DNA from: CALFER01 sp964472395
GTDB taxonomy: Bacteria; CSSED10-310; CALFER01
Assembly (NCBI GenBank): GCA_964472395.1
Contig: CAYYMM010000003.1
Coordinates: 53,366-117,365 of the forward strand
Reading direction: 5' to 3'
DNA length: 64,000 nucleotides
A program made the position numbers and the translations under genes. The notes beneath the pieces were generated by a model. The model saw nothing but the letters and a program-made list of their open reading frames with translations. It ran no database searches and was not told the DNA's origin. This document shows, one piece after another, positions 8,083 through 17,000 of the stretch (the stretch's first letter is position 1; the number at the start of each line of letters is the position of its first letter).

Positions 8083-10275
8083 ATGGACAGGTTGTCTGAT
8101 TCAATCCTCAGCAAAGCGATCTTTTCGATCCTGCTTCTCTGTTGCGGCATACCACGATTCAACACAGCGCTCGCACAATCCTCCCGCGATCACATGATCT
8201 ATTCCGATGCACTCGGAGCAGACTGGGCGAGTTGGTCCTGGAGCGTGATGATCAACGAATCGAATCCGAATCCCGTTCACTCCGGAACATATTCGATGTC
8301 GGTTCGATACACCGGCGGATGGGGAGGCGTCTTTCTGCATACCGACACGTATCTCGCGGGTTCTGAATACGAATCGCTGTCATTCTGGATTCACGGGGGC
8401 TCGACGGGCGGGCAGGTCCTGCGCGTCGGGATCTACTCCGGAGGAGAACCGACCGAGTATGTCGGCATCACCGCTCCGGCGAACACATGGGAGCATCACA
8501 CGATCCCGATGACCGATCTGGGCAACCCGGAGCAGATCACCGAGATCGTCTGGCAAAGCACCTCGGTGTCGGCACAGGCCATGTTCTACATGGATGACAT
8601 CCTTTTGATCTCGGATCCGACTCCTCCAACTCCGCCGGTTCTTTCGATCGATACTGAGTCGATCACGCATCCCATCGACCCGAACATCTACGGCATGAGT
8701 TTCGCCGATGAAGATCTCGCGGAGGAACTCGATCTGCCCGTCCGCCGTTTCGGCGGGAACTCGACGACGCGCTACAGTTACATCCACGATACAAGCAATC
8801 GCGCATCGGACTGGTATTTCGAGAACATCCCCGAGGACAACGCCCATCCGGAAGACCTGCCCGACGGATCGTTGACGGATCGATTCATCGAGCAGGATGA
8901 CCGGACGGGGACGGACACGTTGCTGACGATCCCGATGATCGGCTGGACCCCCAAGTCGCGCGCATGGAACTGGGGATTCAGTGTGGCGAAGTATGGACCT
9001 CAGGAATCGGTGGATCCGTGGCAACCCGATGCGGGAAACGGCGTGGACACCGACGGCGATCCCATCACGATAAATGATCCGCTCGACACCAGCACATCGA
9101 TCGGTCCGGACTTCGTCCAGGGCTGGATGGCCCATCTGATCGGAAAGTACGGGTCCGCCTCGGGGGGAGGGGTTCGCTTTTATAATCTTGACAATGAACC
9201 CATGCTGTGGAATTCGACGCACCGGGATGTCCATCCCGACCCGGCCGGTTATGACGAAATGCGGGACCGTACCGTTGCGTATGCGTCCGCGATCAAGGCC
9301 ATGGATCCCGCTGCTCTGACCCTCGGCCCGGTCGTCTGGGGCTGGACGGCGTACTTTTACTCCGCTCTGGATGCCGCGCCCGGAGGGGCATGGTGGCTCA
9401 ATCCGCTCGACCGCCTGGCCCACGACAACATCCCGTTCATCGAGTGGTATCTCCAGCAGATGCAGGAATACGAGGACACGTTCGATGTCCGGATACTGGA
9501 CTATGTTGACGTGCACTGCTATCCGCAGCAGAACGGCGTTGCTCTTGGGGAAGCCGGTTCAGCCTCGACGCGGGCTCTCCGGCTCCGATCCACCCGACAA
9601 CTCTGGGATCCGACCTATGTCGACGAGAGCTGGATCGGAGAACCGGTCCGGCTGATCCCCCGGATGAAAGAATGGATCGAAGCGAACTACCCCGGAACAA
9701 AATCGGCGGTCACGGAATACAACTGGGGCGGCCACGAACACATCAATGGCGCGCTCGCCCAGGCGGACGTTCTCGGGATATTCGGTCGAGAGGGACTGGA
9801 CCTGGCGTGTCTCTGGGGTCCGCCCGGGATCGATCAGCCCTGTGCCTTCGCATTCCGGATGTTCCGCAACTATGACGGATCACACGGCCGCTTCGGGGAT
9901 CGATCGATTGCGGCGGTCAGTTCGGATCAGGCGAAACTGTCTGTTTATGGAGCGATCCGTGCACTGGATCAAGCCGTGACGATCCTGGTCGTCAACAAAT
10001 CCGGCACGGCCCTGAACAGCGACGTCGAGTTTGTGCATGACCCCGGTGTGGATACAGCGGAAGTCTATCGCTACAGCGTATCGAATCTGACCGCGATTAT
10101 CCGGGAATCCGACCAGCCCCTCTCTCCGCAAGGCTTCACCGCGCTCTTCCCCGCCGACTCAATCACCCTGTTCGTCATCCCCGGCGCCTTCGAACCAGTC
10201 CCCCTCACCGGGCCTGTTTCGGGCGTGCTCCTGCTCCTCGTCATCTCTCTCATCATCGTTCGAAAGCGTCACTGA
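8083..10275 (+). CDS. secreted GH44-type endo-glycosidase with C-terminal anchor
   Basis: 730 residues. A signal peptide ends near residue 32 (TALAQ). Residues ~35-175 form a beta-sandwich, carbohydrate-binding-like region. Residues ~195-560 match glycoside hydrolase family 44: IYGMSFADE, VRRFGGNSTTRYSY, then FYNLDNEPMLW with the presumed acid/base Glu372 and AVTEYNWG with the presumed nucleophile Glu545. GH44 enzymes cleave beta-1,4-glucan, xyloglucan or mannan chains. The last 26 residues (PLTGPVSG, then a hydrophobic stretch and RKRH) form a membrane-anchor or sorting tail. The start is supported by GGGGAGG upstream. A GNAT gene begins at the base after the stop codon. Substrate is inferred only from the family. 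Confidence 0.9.
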   Translation: MDRLSDSILSKAIFSILLLCCGIPRFNTALAQSSRDHMIYSDALGADWASWSWSVMINESNPNPVHSGTYSMSVRYTGGWGGVFLHTDTYLAGSEYESLSFWIHGGSTGGQVLRVGIYSGGEPTEYVGITAPANTWEHHTIPMTDLGNPEQITEIVWQSTSVSAQAMFYMDDILLISDPTPPTPPVLSIDTESITHPIDPNIYGMSFADEDLAEELDLPVRRFGGNSTTRYSYIHDTSNRASDWYFENIPEDNAHPEDLPDGSLTDRFIEQDDRTGTDTLLTIPMIGWTPKSRAWNWGFSVAKYGPQESVDPWQPDAGNGVDTDGDPITINDPLDTSTSIGPDFVQGWMAHLIGKYGSASGGGVRFYNLDNEPMLWNSTHRDVHPDPAGYDEMRDRTVAYASAIKAMDPAALTLGPVVWGWTAYFYSALDAAPGGAWWLNPLDRLAHDNIPFIEWYLQQMQEYEDTFDVRILDYVDVHCYPQQNGVALGEAGSASTRALRLRSTRQLWDPTYVDESWIGEPVRLIPRMKEWIEANYPGTKSAVTEYNWGGHEHINGALAQADVLGIFGREGLDLACLWGPPGIDQPCAFAFRMFRNYDGSHGRFGDRSIAAVSSDQAKLSVYGAIRALDQAVTILVVNKSGTALNSDVEFVHDPGVDTAEVYRYSVSNLTAIIRESDQPLSPQGFTALFPADSITLFVIPGAFEPVPLTGPVSGVLLLLVISLIIVRKRH

Positions 10276-10791
10276 GTGGCCATCACGTTTCAACTCATCC
10301 TGCCGACCGAGATAGACTCTCTGGGAGAATGGCTGTGTCAGGAACGCTGGCCGTATCATGGCCGTGAACAGCTCACCCGTGATCAGTTCCGGACGGATGT
10401 CGATCAGGGGGTCTATTTCGGTGACACGGTCCGGTCATTCTGGATTCTCGAAGGTGAGGCGCGAATCGGCTTCATCCGCCTGTTCGACCTCGAGGACATG
10501 ACGCCGCTTTTCGACTTGAGGATCCGGAGTGACATGAGGGGGAAAGGAATCGGGCGTCTGGCTGTGGAATGGCTCACGCGCGAGATCTTCCGGACCTGGA
10601 CGCATGTTCGACGGATTGAAGCGTATACCCGCGCCGACAATGTCCCGATGCAACGTGTGCTCATTGCATGCGGATACCGGAAGGAAGCGCATCATCGGAA
10701 AGCATGGCCGGATCAGTCGGGGAATTACCATGATTCCGTCGGATATGCTATTTTAAAAGAGGAGGTCACCGATTCCCGGAATGAGAGCTGA
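10276..10791 (+). CDS. GNAT-family N-acetyltransferase
   Basis: 171 residues with the acetyl-CoA binding motif A of the GNAT fold near residue 85 (IRSDMRGKGIGRLAVEWL) and a following motif B region (RIEAYTRADNVPMQRVLIACGYRKE) typical of RimJ/RimL-like transferases. It transfers an acetyl group from acetyl-CoA to an amine; the substrate is unknown. The GTG start directly follows the stop codon of the glycosidase gene with no spacing, so translation is probably coupled. The pairing with a secreted glycosidase has no obvious functional meaning. Confidence 0.85.
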   Translation: MAITFQLILPTEIDSLGEWLCQERWPYHGREQLTRDQFRTDVDQGVYFGDTVRSFWILEGEARIGFIRLFDLEDMTPLFDLRIRSDMRGKGIGRLAVEWLTREIFRTWTHVRRIEAYTRADNVPMQRVLIACGYRKEAHHRKAWPDQSGNYHDSVGYAILKEEVTDSRNES

Positions 10792-10954
10792 TGTCGTCAT
10801 GGCCGATCTGAAAAAGCTGGACGAGCAATTGCGCATGTGAAATCCCGGCTCATCGATGGCGACTCATCGGACACGAAACGGAGAGTGAAATTCGAACTTC
10901 CACGGACTTCTGAGACCCGGAAAGACGATGGAACCTGAATGTGAGGTGATCGAC

Positions 10955-11551
10955 ATGGCGCGACGAACTGATGGTTGCCGATCCGTTGTCCTGATGCTCC
11001 CGATGGCATTCCTTGTCGTTCTTTGCGGTTGCTGTGAGTTACTGGGGGACTGCGATGAGCCCTCGGCGACGGCAACGGCAGCACCTCCTGCGACGGCGAC
11101 ACCTGCGCCATCTGCTTCACCCGAGCCGACCGCGAGCGGGACGCCCGTTCCGACCGAAACGCCTTCAGTGACCCGGATGTTTCGAGGCACGAGCTATCGG
11201 GAACCGGGAGGCGCTAGGATCGGAGAATGCGCATTCAGTGTCTCACCGAAAGGCTTGGTATCGGGATATGTCACCATGTGGTGGGCCTGTTCGAACTCAG
11301 ACGGAGCACAATGGGAAACGACATTTTCTCATGAATTCTCAACGGAACTGAACGATCAGAATCGATTCTCCTGGGAGTTCGTGGACGAAGGTGGTCTGGG
11401 TTATGCCCATTATCGTCGGGTTTATACGGTCGATGGGTGGGTGGGTGAAACGGATGCCGACGGTGAGTGGGCTGCATCATCCACGGCTTCGGATCACTAT
11501 ATGCAGAGCAGTTGCACAGGAAATGGCAAATGGGATGCGGCCATTGAATAA
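10955..11551 (+). CDS. small lipoprotein with Thr/Pro linker
   Basis: 198 residues. A hydrophobic signal (VVLMLPMAFLVVLCGC) ends in a lipobox-like LCGC. A linker of about 40 residues rich in Thr, Ala and Pro follows (ATATPAPSASPEPTASG). The C-terminal ~120 residues form a predicted beta domain with several Trp and Cys (GYVTMWWACSNSDG, YTVDGWVGETDADGEW), resembling small secreted beta-barrel or lipocalin-like domains without a clear family. The start at MARRTD is favoured by AGGTGA upstream. The linker type recurs in two C-terminal-module proteins of this window. Function is not known. Confidence 0.72.
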   Translation: MARRTDGCRSVVLMLPMAFLVVLCGCCELLGDCDEPSATATAAPPATATPAPSASPEPTASGTPVPTETPSVTRMFRGTSYREPGGARIGECAFSVSPKGLVSGYVTMWWACSNSDGAQWETTFSHEFSTELNDQNRFSWEFVDEGGLGYAHYRRVYTVDGWVGETDADGEWAASSTASDHYMQSSCTGNGKWDAAIE

Positions 11552-11577
11552 CGGATCGAGCGAGAGGGGGGGTTGAG

Positions 11578-13080
11578 ATGTTTTTTTTAAGATCTGTCGT
11601 ATTGAGCATGCTGGCGCTTCTCGGCGCAACACTCGTTTCAGCCAATCCCATTCAATGGAAAACACCGGTCGTCATTCCCGAGGATCCGACACATGGGATG
11701 GAATTGAAAGGCGGTCCCGACGGCCTGTTCCACATGATTCTCTGTCAGGATTCGACGCACAGTTTCAGTTACGGCAGGCTGGAGGAGACCGGATTTTACA
11801 TGCAACTGATCGAATCATACGCGACATCGGGTACGATGTACTGCGCATTGAATTTCTGGGGAAACATGCCGGTCGCCGGCATGAGGTACGAAGCGGAGCA
11901 GAACATGGCTTACTCGATTCGAACCGGAGCGTGGACATCACCCTCTGAAATCCCTCAGACTCTGGATTCGCATCGAATCAAACTCGCGGTCGAAAACACG
12001 GGAGTGATGCATGTCGCATTCGTGCAGGAAGATGATGCCGGCGGTAGCCATCTGATGTATTCCTACACCGACGGCCCGGACTGGGAACTCGAACATGTGT
12101 TTCTGCTCTCCGATCATTCGCTCGTGACCCGGATCGACATGGAACTGGATTCCACAAATACGCCTCACTTCGCATGGTTTGACGCAAACTTCAACTACAT
12201 CGGATATGCCGTCCGGACCGGTTTTGCTGAATTCGATGCCGACATTGCGGCGCAGGGAGTCGATGCCTGCCGATGGATCGATCTTGAGTTGATGGCTCCC
12301 GACATTCCTGTGATCGGATTTCTGCAGGGAAGCTCGACCGAATCGGCCACGCTGCACTATACATTCAAATTCGGATCCTCGTTTTATGAAGACGAGATCC
12401 TCGGAAACGTCGGAATCACATCAGCCGATATGGCTGTTCCTCGTGAAGACACCATCACAACCTCACGACTGTACTTCTTCGCCGCACTGCCAACAGGAAT
12501 TCACACGCTCCGCCCGGTCGTCGGCGGATGGGACATGTCCCGCATCGCCGCACTGTACGACGTCAGCAGCAACGTATTGCTGGATGCCGACTGGAACAGC
12601 GCATCGAATTCTGTTGGACTGCTCATCAGCGACTTCACGGAAGATGAACTCTACTTCATTGAAGGAACGTCGGTCACACCGACTCCGACCGCTCAACCGC
12701 CGACACCCACTCCGGGGCCGTGCGACCAATTGGGCTGTGACGTGACCATGCCGTCGACCTCATTCCATCCGGGAGATCTCTGCAATTGCCTCGTGACGAT
12801 CTGCAACCCCGGCCCCAAAACTTACATTAACGTTCCGTTGTTCGTCATACTGGACGTTTACGGTGAGTATTTCTTCGCGCCTTCATTCACCGATCTCGAT
12901 CATTACACCTACGACTCCATCGCGCCCGGCACTCACCTCCGAACGGTCATACCCGATTTCTCCTGGCCGGAAGGCGTTGGATCGGCAAGTGGGCTGTTAT
13001 TTTACGCCGGAATGACCAATGCCGAGATGACCGAGTTGCTCGGCGAGTATGACTCGTTTACGTTCGGGTATTCCGATTGA
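11578..13080 (+). CDS. secreted protein with shared C-terminal module
   Basis: 500 residues. Signal peptide 1-21 (VVLSMLALLGATLVSA). Residues ~22-360 are rich in beta strands with recurring MHVAFVQED, TPHFAWFD and IPVIGFLQG elements, suggesting a beta-propeller, but no named repeat family is certain. A Pro/Thr linker (TPTPTAQPPTPTPGP) joins this to the C-terminal ~118-residue module: HPGDLCNCLVTICNPG, VPLFVILDVYGEYFFAPSFT, FSWPEGVGSASGLLFYAGMT and a final FTFGYSD. This is one of the best-preserved copies of the module. The start is supported by a G-rich site just upstream. It may be cotranscribed with the small lipoprotein gene 26 bp before it. Role unknown, likely extracellular. Confidence 0.82.
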   Translation: MFFLRSVVLSMLALLGATLVSANPIQWKTPVVIPEDPTHGMELKGGPDGLFHMILCQDSTHSFSYGRLEETGFYMQLIESYATSGTMYCALNFWGNMPVAGMRYEAEQNMAYSIRTGAWTSPSEIPQTLDSHRIKLAVENTGVMHVAFVQEDDAGGSHLMYSYTDGPDWELEHVFLLSDHSLVTRIDMELDSTNTPHFAWFDANFNYIGYAVRTGFAEFDADIAAQGVDACRWIDLELMAPDIPVIGFLQGSSTESATLHYTFKFGSSFYEDEILGNVGITSADMAVPREDTITTSRLYFFAALPTGIHTLRPVVGGWDMSRIAALYDVSSNVLLDADWNSASNSVGLLISDFTEDELYFIEGTSVTPTPTAQPPTPTPGPCDQLGCDVTMPSTSFHPGDLCNCLVTICNPGPKTYINVPLFVILDVYGEYFFAPSFTDLDHYTYDSIAPGTHLRTVIPDFSWPEGVGSASGLLFYAGMTNAEMTELLGEYDSFTFGYSD

Positions 13081-13095
13081 GATAGCAGCAGTCGA

Positions 13096-13878
13096 TCAGA
13101 TTGCATGCAGGGGAGTTTCACGGGATTCCGGCTGATCGGGAATGGGTTTATCCGAATCCTGACCGGGTTCGATCCGGCAGTCATCGATCACGACATCCAC
13201 GATGAGTTTGGTGGGATCCATCAGATTTTCCAGCTCCAGGAGGAACTCATCCGTTTCATCCGCCCGTCGTGTTCCGACATGCCGGGAATCTGAGATCCGG
13301 CCTGTGACGCAGATCGCATCGTCGATGTTCAGCCTCTCCAGCAACCCTTCACGTCCTTTCGGAACATTGGCCTGCACGAGAATCTGATCGGAATGCTTCG
13401 TTGCGCCGGACACGGCCACCCTCACACGATGCGTGACCCGTCCGGCTTCGACATTCCGGATGGCCCCGCAGACCCTGACGTAGCGTCCCTCGATTTCATC
13501 CTTCCACCGTTTCTTCCTCCGGATGTCATTCCCATCCGCCATGATTTCCACTGCAGTTTTCCATCTCGAAGTCAGATCATTGGCTTGTCCGGAATCGGAT
13601 TGCGGTGAGTCCGCCAGTGTCATGGGAGTGGGTTTTGGAACGCCATCTTTACATTCACCGACCGTGATCTGTCTGACCTGCATCATCGGGAGGCGGTGAG
13701 GAGTTGCGTCATTCCGGTATGAATAGACCACATACCGTTGATCGTAGATGTCCTCATATTCGACTCGGACACCTGCGATCACCCGCCCGTCCTTCAGGTG
13801 GATGTCGACGCAATCCTGAGCGAGGGTCATCGGGATAACCAGGATCAACCAGATCACAAACAGCAATCTCTTCAGCAT
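13096..13878 (-). CDS. secreted protein of unknown function
   Basis: 260 residues. A signal peptide (LLFVIWLILVIPMTLA) is followed by DCVDIHLKDGRVIAGVRVEYED, which looks like a short SH3-like or Sm-like beta strand set. A second domain begins near residue 105 (TSRWKTAVEIMADGN) and contains GRYVRVCGAIRNVEAG and ICVTGRISDSRHVGT, consistent with an OB-fold-like barrel. No family is assigned. An AAGGAGA precedes the ATG and a promoter with a perfect TTGACA lies upstream. The stop is 15 bp from the stop of the convergent neighbour. Confidence 0.68.
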   Translation of the reverse strand: MLKRLLFVIWLILVIPMTLAQDCVDIHLKDGRVIAGVRVEYEDIYDQRYVVYSYRNDATPHRLPMMQVRQITVGECKDGVPKPTPMTLADSPQSDSGQANDLTSRWKTAVEIMADGNDIRRKKRWKDEIEGRYVRVCGAIRNVEAGRVTHRVRVAVSGATKHSDQILVQANVPKGREGLLERLNIDDAICVTGRISDSRHVGTRRADETDEFLLELENLMDPTKLIVDVVIDDCRIEPGQDSDKPIPDQPESRETPLHAI

Positions 13879-13910
13879 CGCTTCTCCTTTGATCTACGTG
13901 TGTCATTCGC

Positions 13911-13939
13911 ATTCTCATCCTCATTCGCCGGTTTGTCAA
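13911..13939 (-). promoter_or_regulatory. candidate sigma-70 promoter
   Basis: On the minus strand TTGACA (13934-13939) and GAGAAT (13911-13916) are 17 bp apart, about 33 bp upstream of the ATG of the secreted protein gene at 13096-13878. The -35 is perfect; the -10 matches 4 of 6 positions. Confidence 0.45.
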
Positions 13940-14038
13940 TGGACAACATGACTGAACACACCCCTCATGCCGCCAAACTTTCATTGAGAACACACGTAAT
14001 TCCAAATGAATGGTCTGTCATCCTTCCGGGAGGTGTCT

Positions 14039-17000
14039 ATGAAATCAATGCAGTGTTTGATCATTGGATCGTTCTTCTGTCTGTCATCGCTGGCTTCAGC
14101 CGGCATGCACCACGAAACGATCAGTTTCATTGCCGATTCACGCCCTGTTCTAGCTTCGGATCAGATCCACGTTGCGGGGACTTCTCACACACTGGCTGTT
14201 TCGGGCGCACCCGCGTTACCCATGATGGTTCGGCATTTCAATTTTCCGATCGGGAGTCGATTGGTGGACGCACAAATTGAGGGGATCACAACGAATCGCA
14301 TGAGACTCGATCGACCACTCCCGGTCCTGCCGCCAAAACCGATTGTTTCCAACCCTCATCAGCATTTGCAGGTTCCTCCCCTGGTCAGACCCGACGTGAT
14401 GTACCCGGGCGACTGGTATGCGATCGAAACGCGTGGCGGACTTGACCCGGACACTCTGGCGCCGGTTCTTTCCGTTACGGTTCGAATATACCCGGTACGT
14501 GTGACCGATCGGGCAGCGGAATATCTCGAGTCATTCACCTTGAACCTGTCTGTCGACCGCGTCGATGCGCAGGCCACCCGTGATACAGCCGGAATGCTGA
14601 TCATTGCTCCTCAGGCGTTCCTGGATGTGATGGGACCATTCATCGCCCATAAAAACTCGCTTGGAATCACCACAATGACGCGATCCGCTGAAGATATTCT
14701 GGACAACGGCACACCGGGATTCGATTTTCAGGAACAGATCAAGAAGGCTGTCTATGAGGCCTATACCGCATCATCCATTCGCTACGTGCTGCTCGTCGGA
14801 GACGCATCGCTGATCCCTGTCCGCTATACCTTCCATATGGATTTCGGAGGACAGGACGGATGGACAAACACGCCGAGCGATTTGTACTACGCCGACCTGC
14901 TCGATGCGTCCGGCGAGTATTGTTCGTGGGATTTCGATCAGGACGGTTTATACGGCGAGTTCAACGGCGGGAACGCGGATCAATGCGACCTGCTTCCGGA
15001 CGTGCTGCTCGGACGTATTCCGGCTCAGACCACGACGGAACTCCAGGCGGTCCTCGACAAACTGATCGCATACGAGTCGCTCGATGGGTCTCAATCCTGG
15101 CTGAACCGAATCGTTCTTCTCGGAGCGGATACATTCACCGCCGAGGAACACAACGAGCATTCCGGGGTTCCTGAAGGTGAAGCGCTCTGCGAGCGGCTCA
15201 ACACGGATCATCTGAGTGATTATGCCACCACGCGTCTTTATCAGACCGATACATACTCGCGTGACGGAGAATTGACGGCGGCAGCGATCACGCAGGCGAT
15301 TCAGGCAGGGGCATGCATCGTGAACTATGCCAATCACGGAAACATCAATGTCTGGGGATGGGGAGGCCGGACATACTCCACGGCCAATGTGGAGAGTCTG
15401 GACAATCAGGAAAAACTGCCGATCGTATACTCCTTCGCGTGCCTGACAGCCGCTTTCGATACGGAAAATCCGGAGAATCCCGGATTTGGAATCGTCGACC
15501 GCAGTCTGGGAGAGGCGTTCCTGCTCAAAGCCCCGGGTGGAGCTGCCGGCTTTTTCGGAGCCACACGATCCGCCTTTGGTGGTGGTTACGGCTACGGCGA
15601 TCATCTCGGAGCAATGGGCTATCTGGATTGGCAGTACTTCAAAAAAATCGGGGAAGGACAGACTGCGCAGGGCCGGTTGTATCTCGAGACACTTACCGAG
15701 TTGATTCAGAATATCGGTGTCACGGGAACCGAGGAGTTCATCACGGCACTCGAGTACATCTACTTTGGAGATCCGTCTCTGTGCATCTCCGGAACACCGG
15801 TCGGACCGAACTTCGATCTGCAGTACAAAGGCATAAATGACAGCTCCGGAGGCAATGACAACAGGTGCGCGGAACCCGGGGAAACCGTCGAGTTGATTCA
15901 TGAGCTTTCCAACGATGGATCCGCCGCATCAGATGTCTCGGCTGTTCTCGCCATTGAGGATCCTGACGTGACAATCATCAACGACACACTTACCATTCCT
16001 TCGGCGCCACATGGCCACCGGGCGATTCTGGATCCGGGTTTTCAGATTGCGATCCACTCGGATGCCTTGAATCACTCCGTTTTCGGCTCCATTACACTCT
16101 CGACCGGGACTCACCGGAGTACATTTCCTGTCATATTCAACATCGGAGTCTCCGCGTTTCTCACCGCTGACGAGATGTTTGTCAAAGCGGATCCGAACAA
16201 TGACAACTATGCCAACCCGGGCGAAAGCATCCAGTTTTCACCCGATTTTCATAACATCGGATGCACCGACGCGGCCTTGTTTTCTGCGAGCGTTCAGATC
16301 TCGGATCCCTTCGTTCTGGATTACGGCGCTTGCAGCAGCGGTGCGTTACCCCTGATCGAACCGGGTCGTTCCGCATGTCCGGGCGGTCTTTTCTGGGCTG
16401 AACTCGATCCCGTCACTCCCGATCAGCATCGCATCGATTGCCGGATCGAAATCGATGGTCCTCACGGATTCCATCACGAGCTGATCCTGCCGTTATTCGT
16501 GAATGATTGTACGATGCCGGTTCTGAGTCAGTTCCGGGTCAGTCCCGAAAATCCGGATCCCGGAGACTCCATCTCCGTTACAGTAAAGGCAGTGGATGGC
16601 TATGGAGTAGAATCGATCAGCGCCGATTTTACGAGTTACGGATCGCAGAGCATCACCGGAGTCACGATGTCTGATGATGGCCTTCACGGAGATGCGGAAG
16701 CCGGGGATGGCATCTATGGATGTTCACTGACCCTGCCAGACAAACTGATTTACTATCGCGTTGATATCGAGGCGACTGACGGAGCCGGTCATTCCGGAAC
16801 GCGCACGGGAATTGGAGGCGTGTCGACCATCGCTTTCGAGTCGGATGATCCGATTCTGATCGTCAGTGGAGCCGAAGATGACCTCTACCTGGGTCTCTAC
16901 GCCCAGGCATTGAGCGATGCAGGATTCCGGTATGATGTTTGGTCCTATCTCCGGGGTGTCCCCTCGATGGATGTTCTGAACCGGTATCGAAACGGCGCCG

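Noticed and set aside
8380..9516. Minus-strand frame antisense to the GH44-type gene
   Set aside because: The plus strand carries catalytic Glu motifs and a signal peptide; this frame has no domain.
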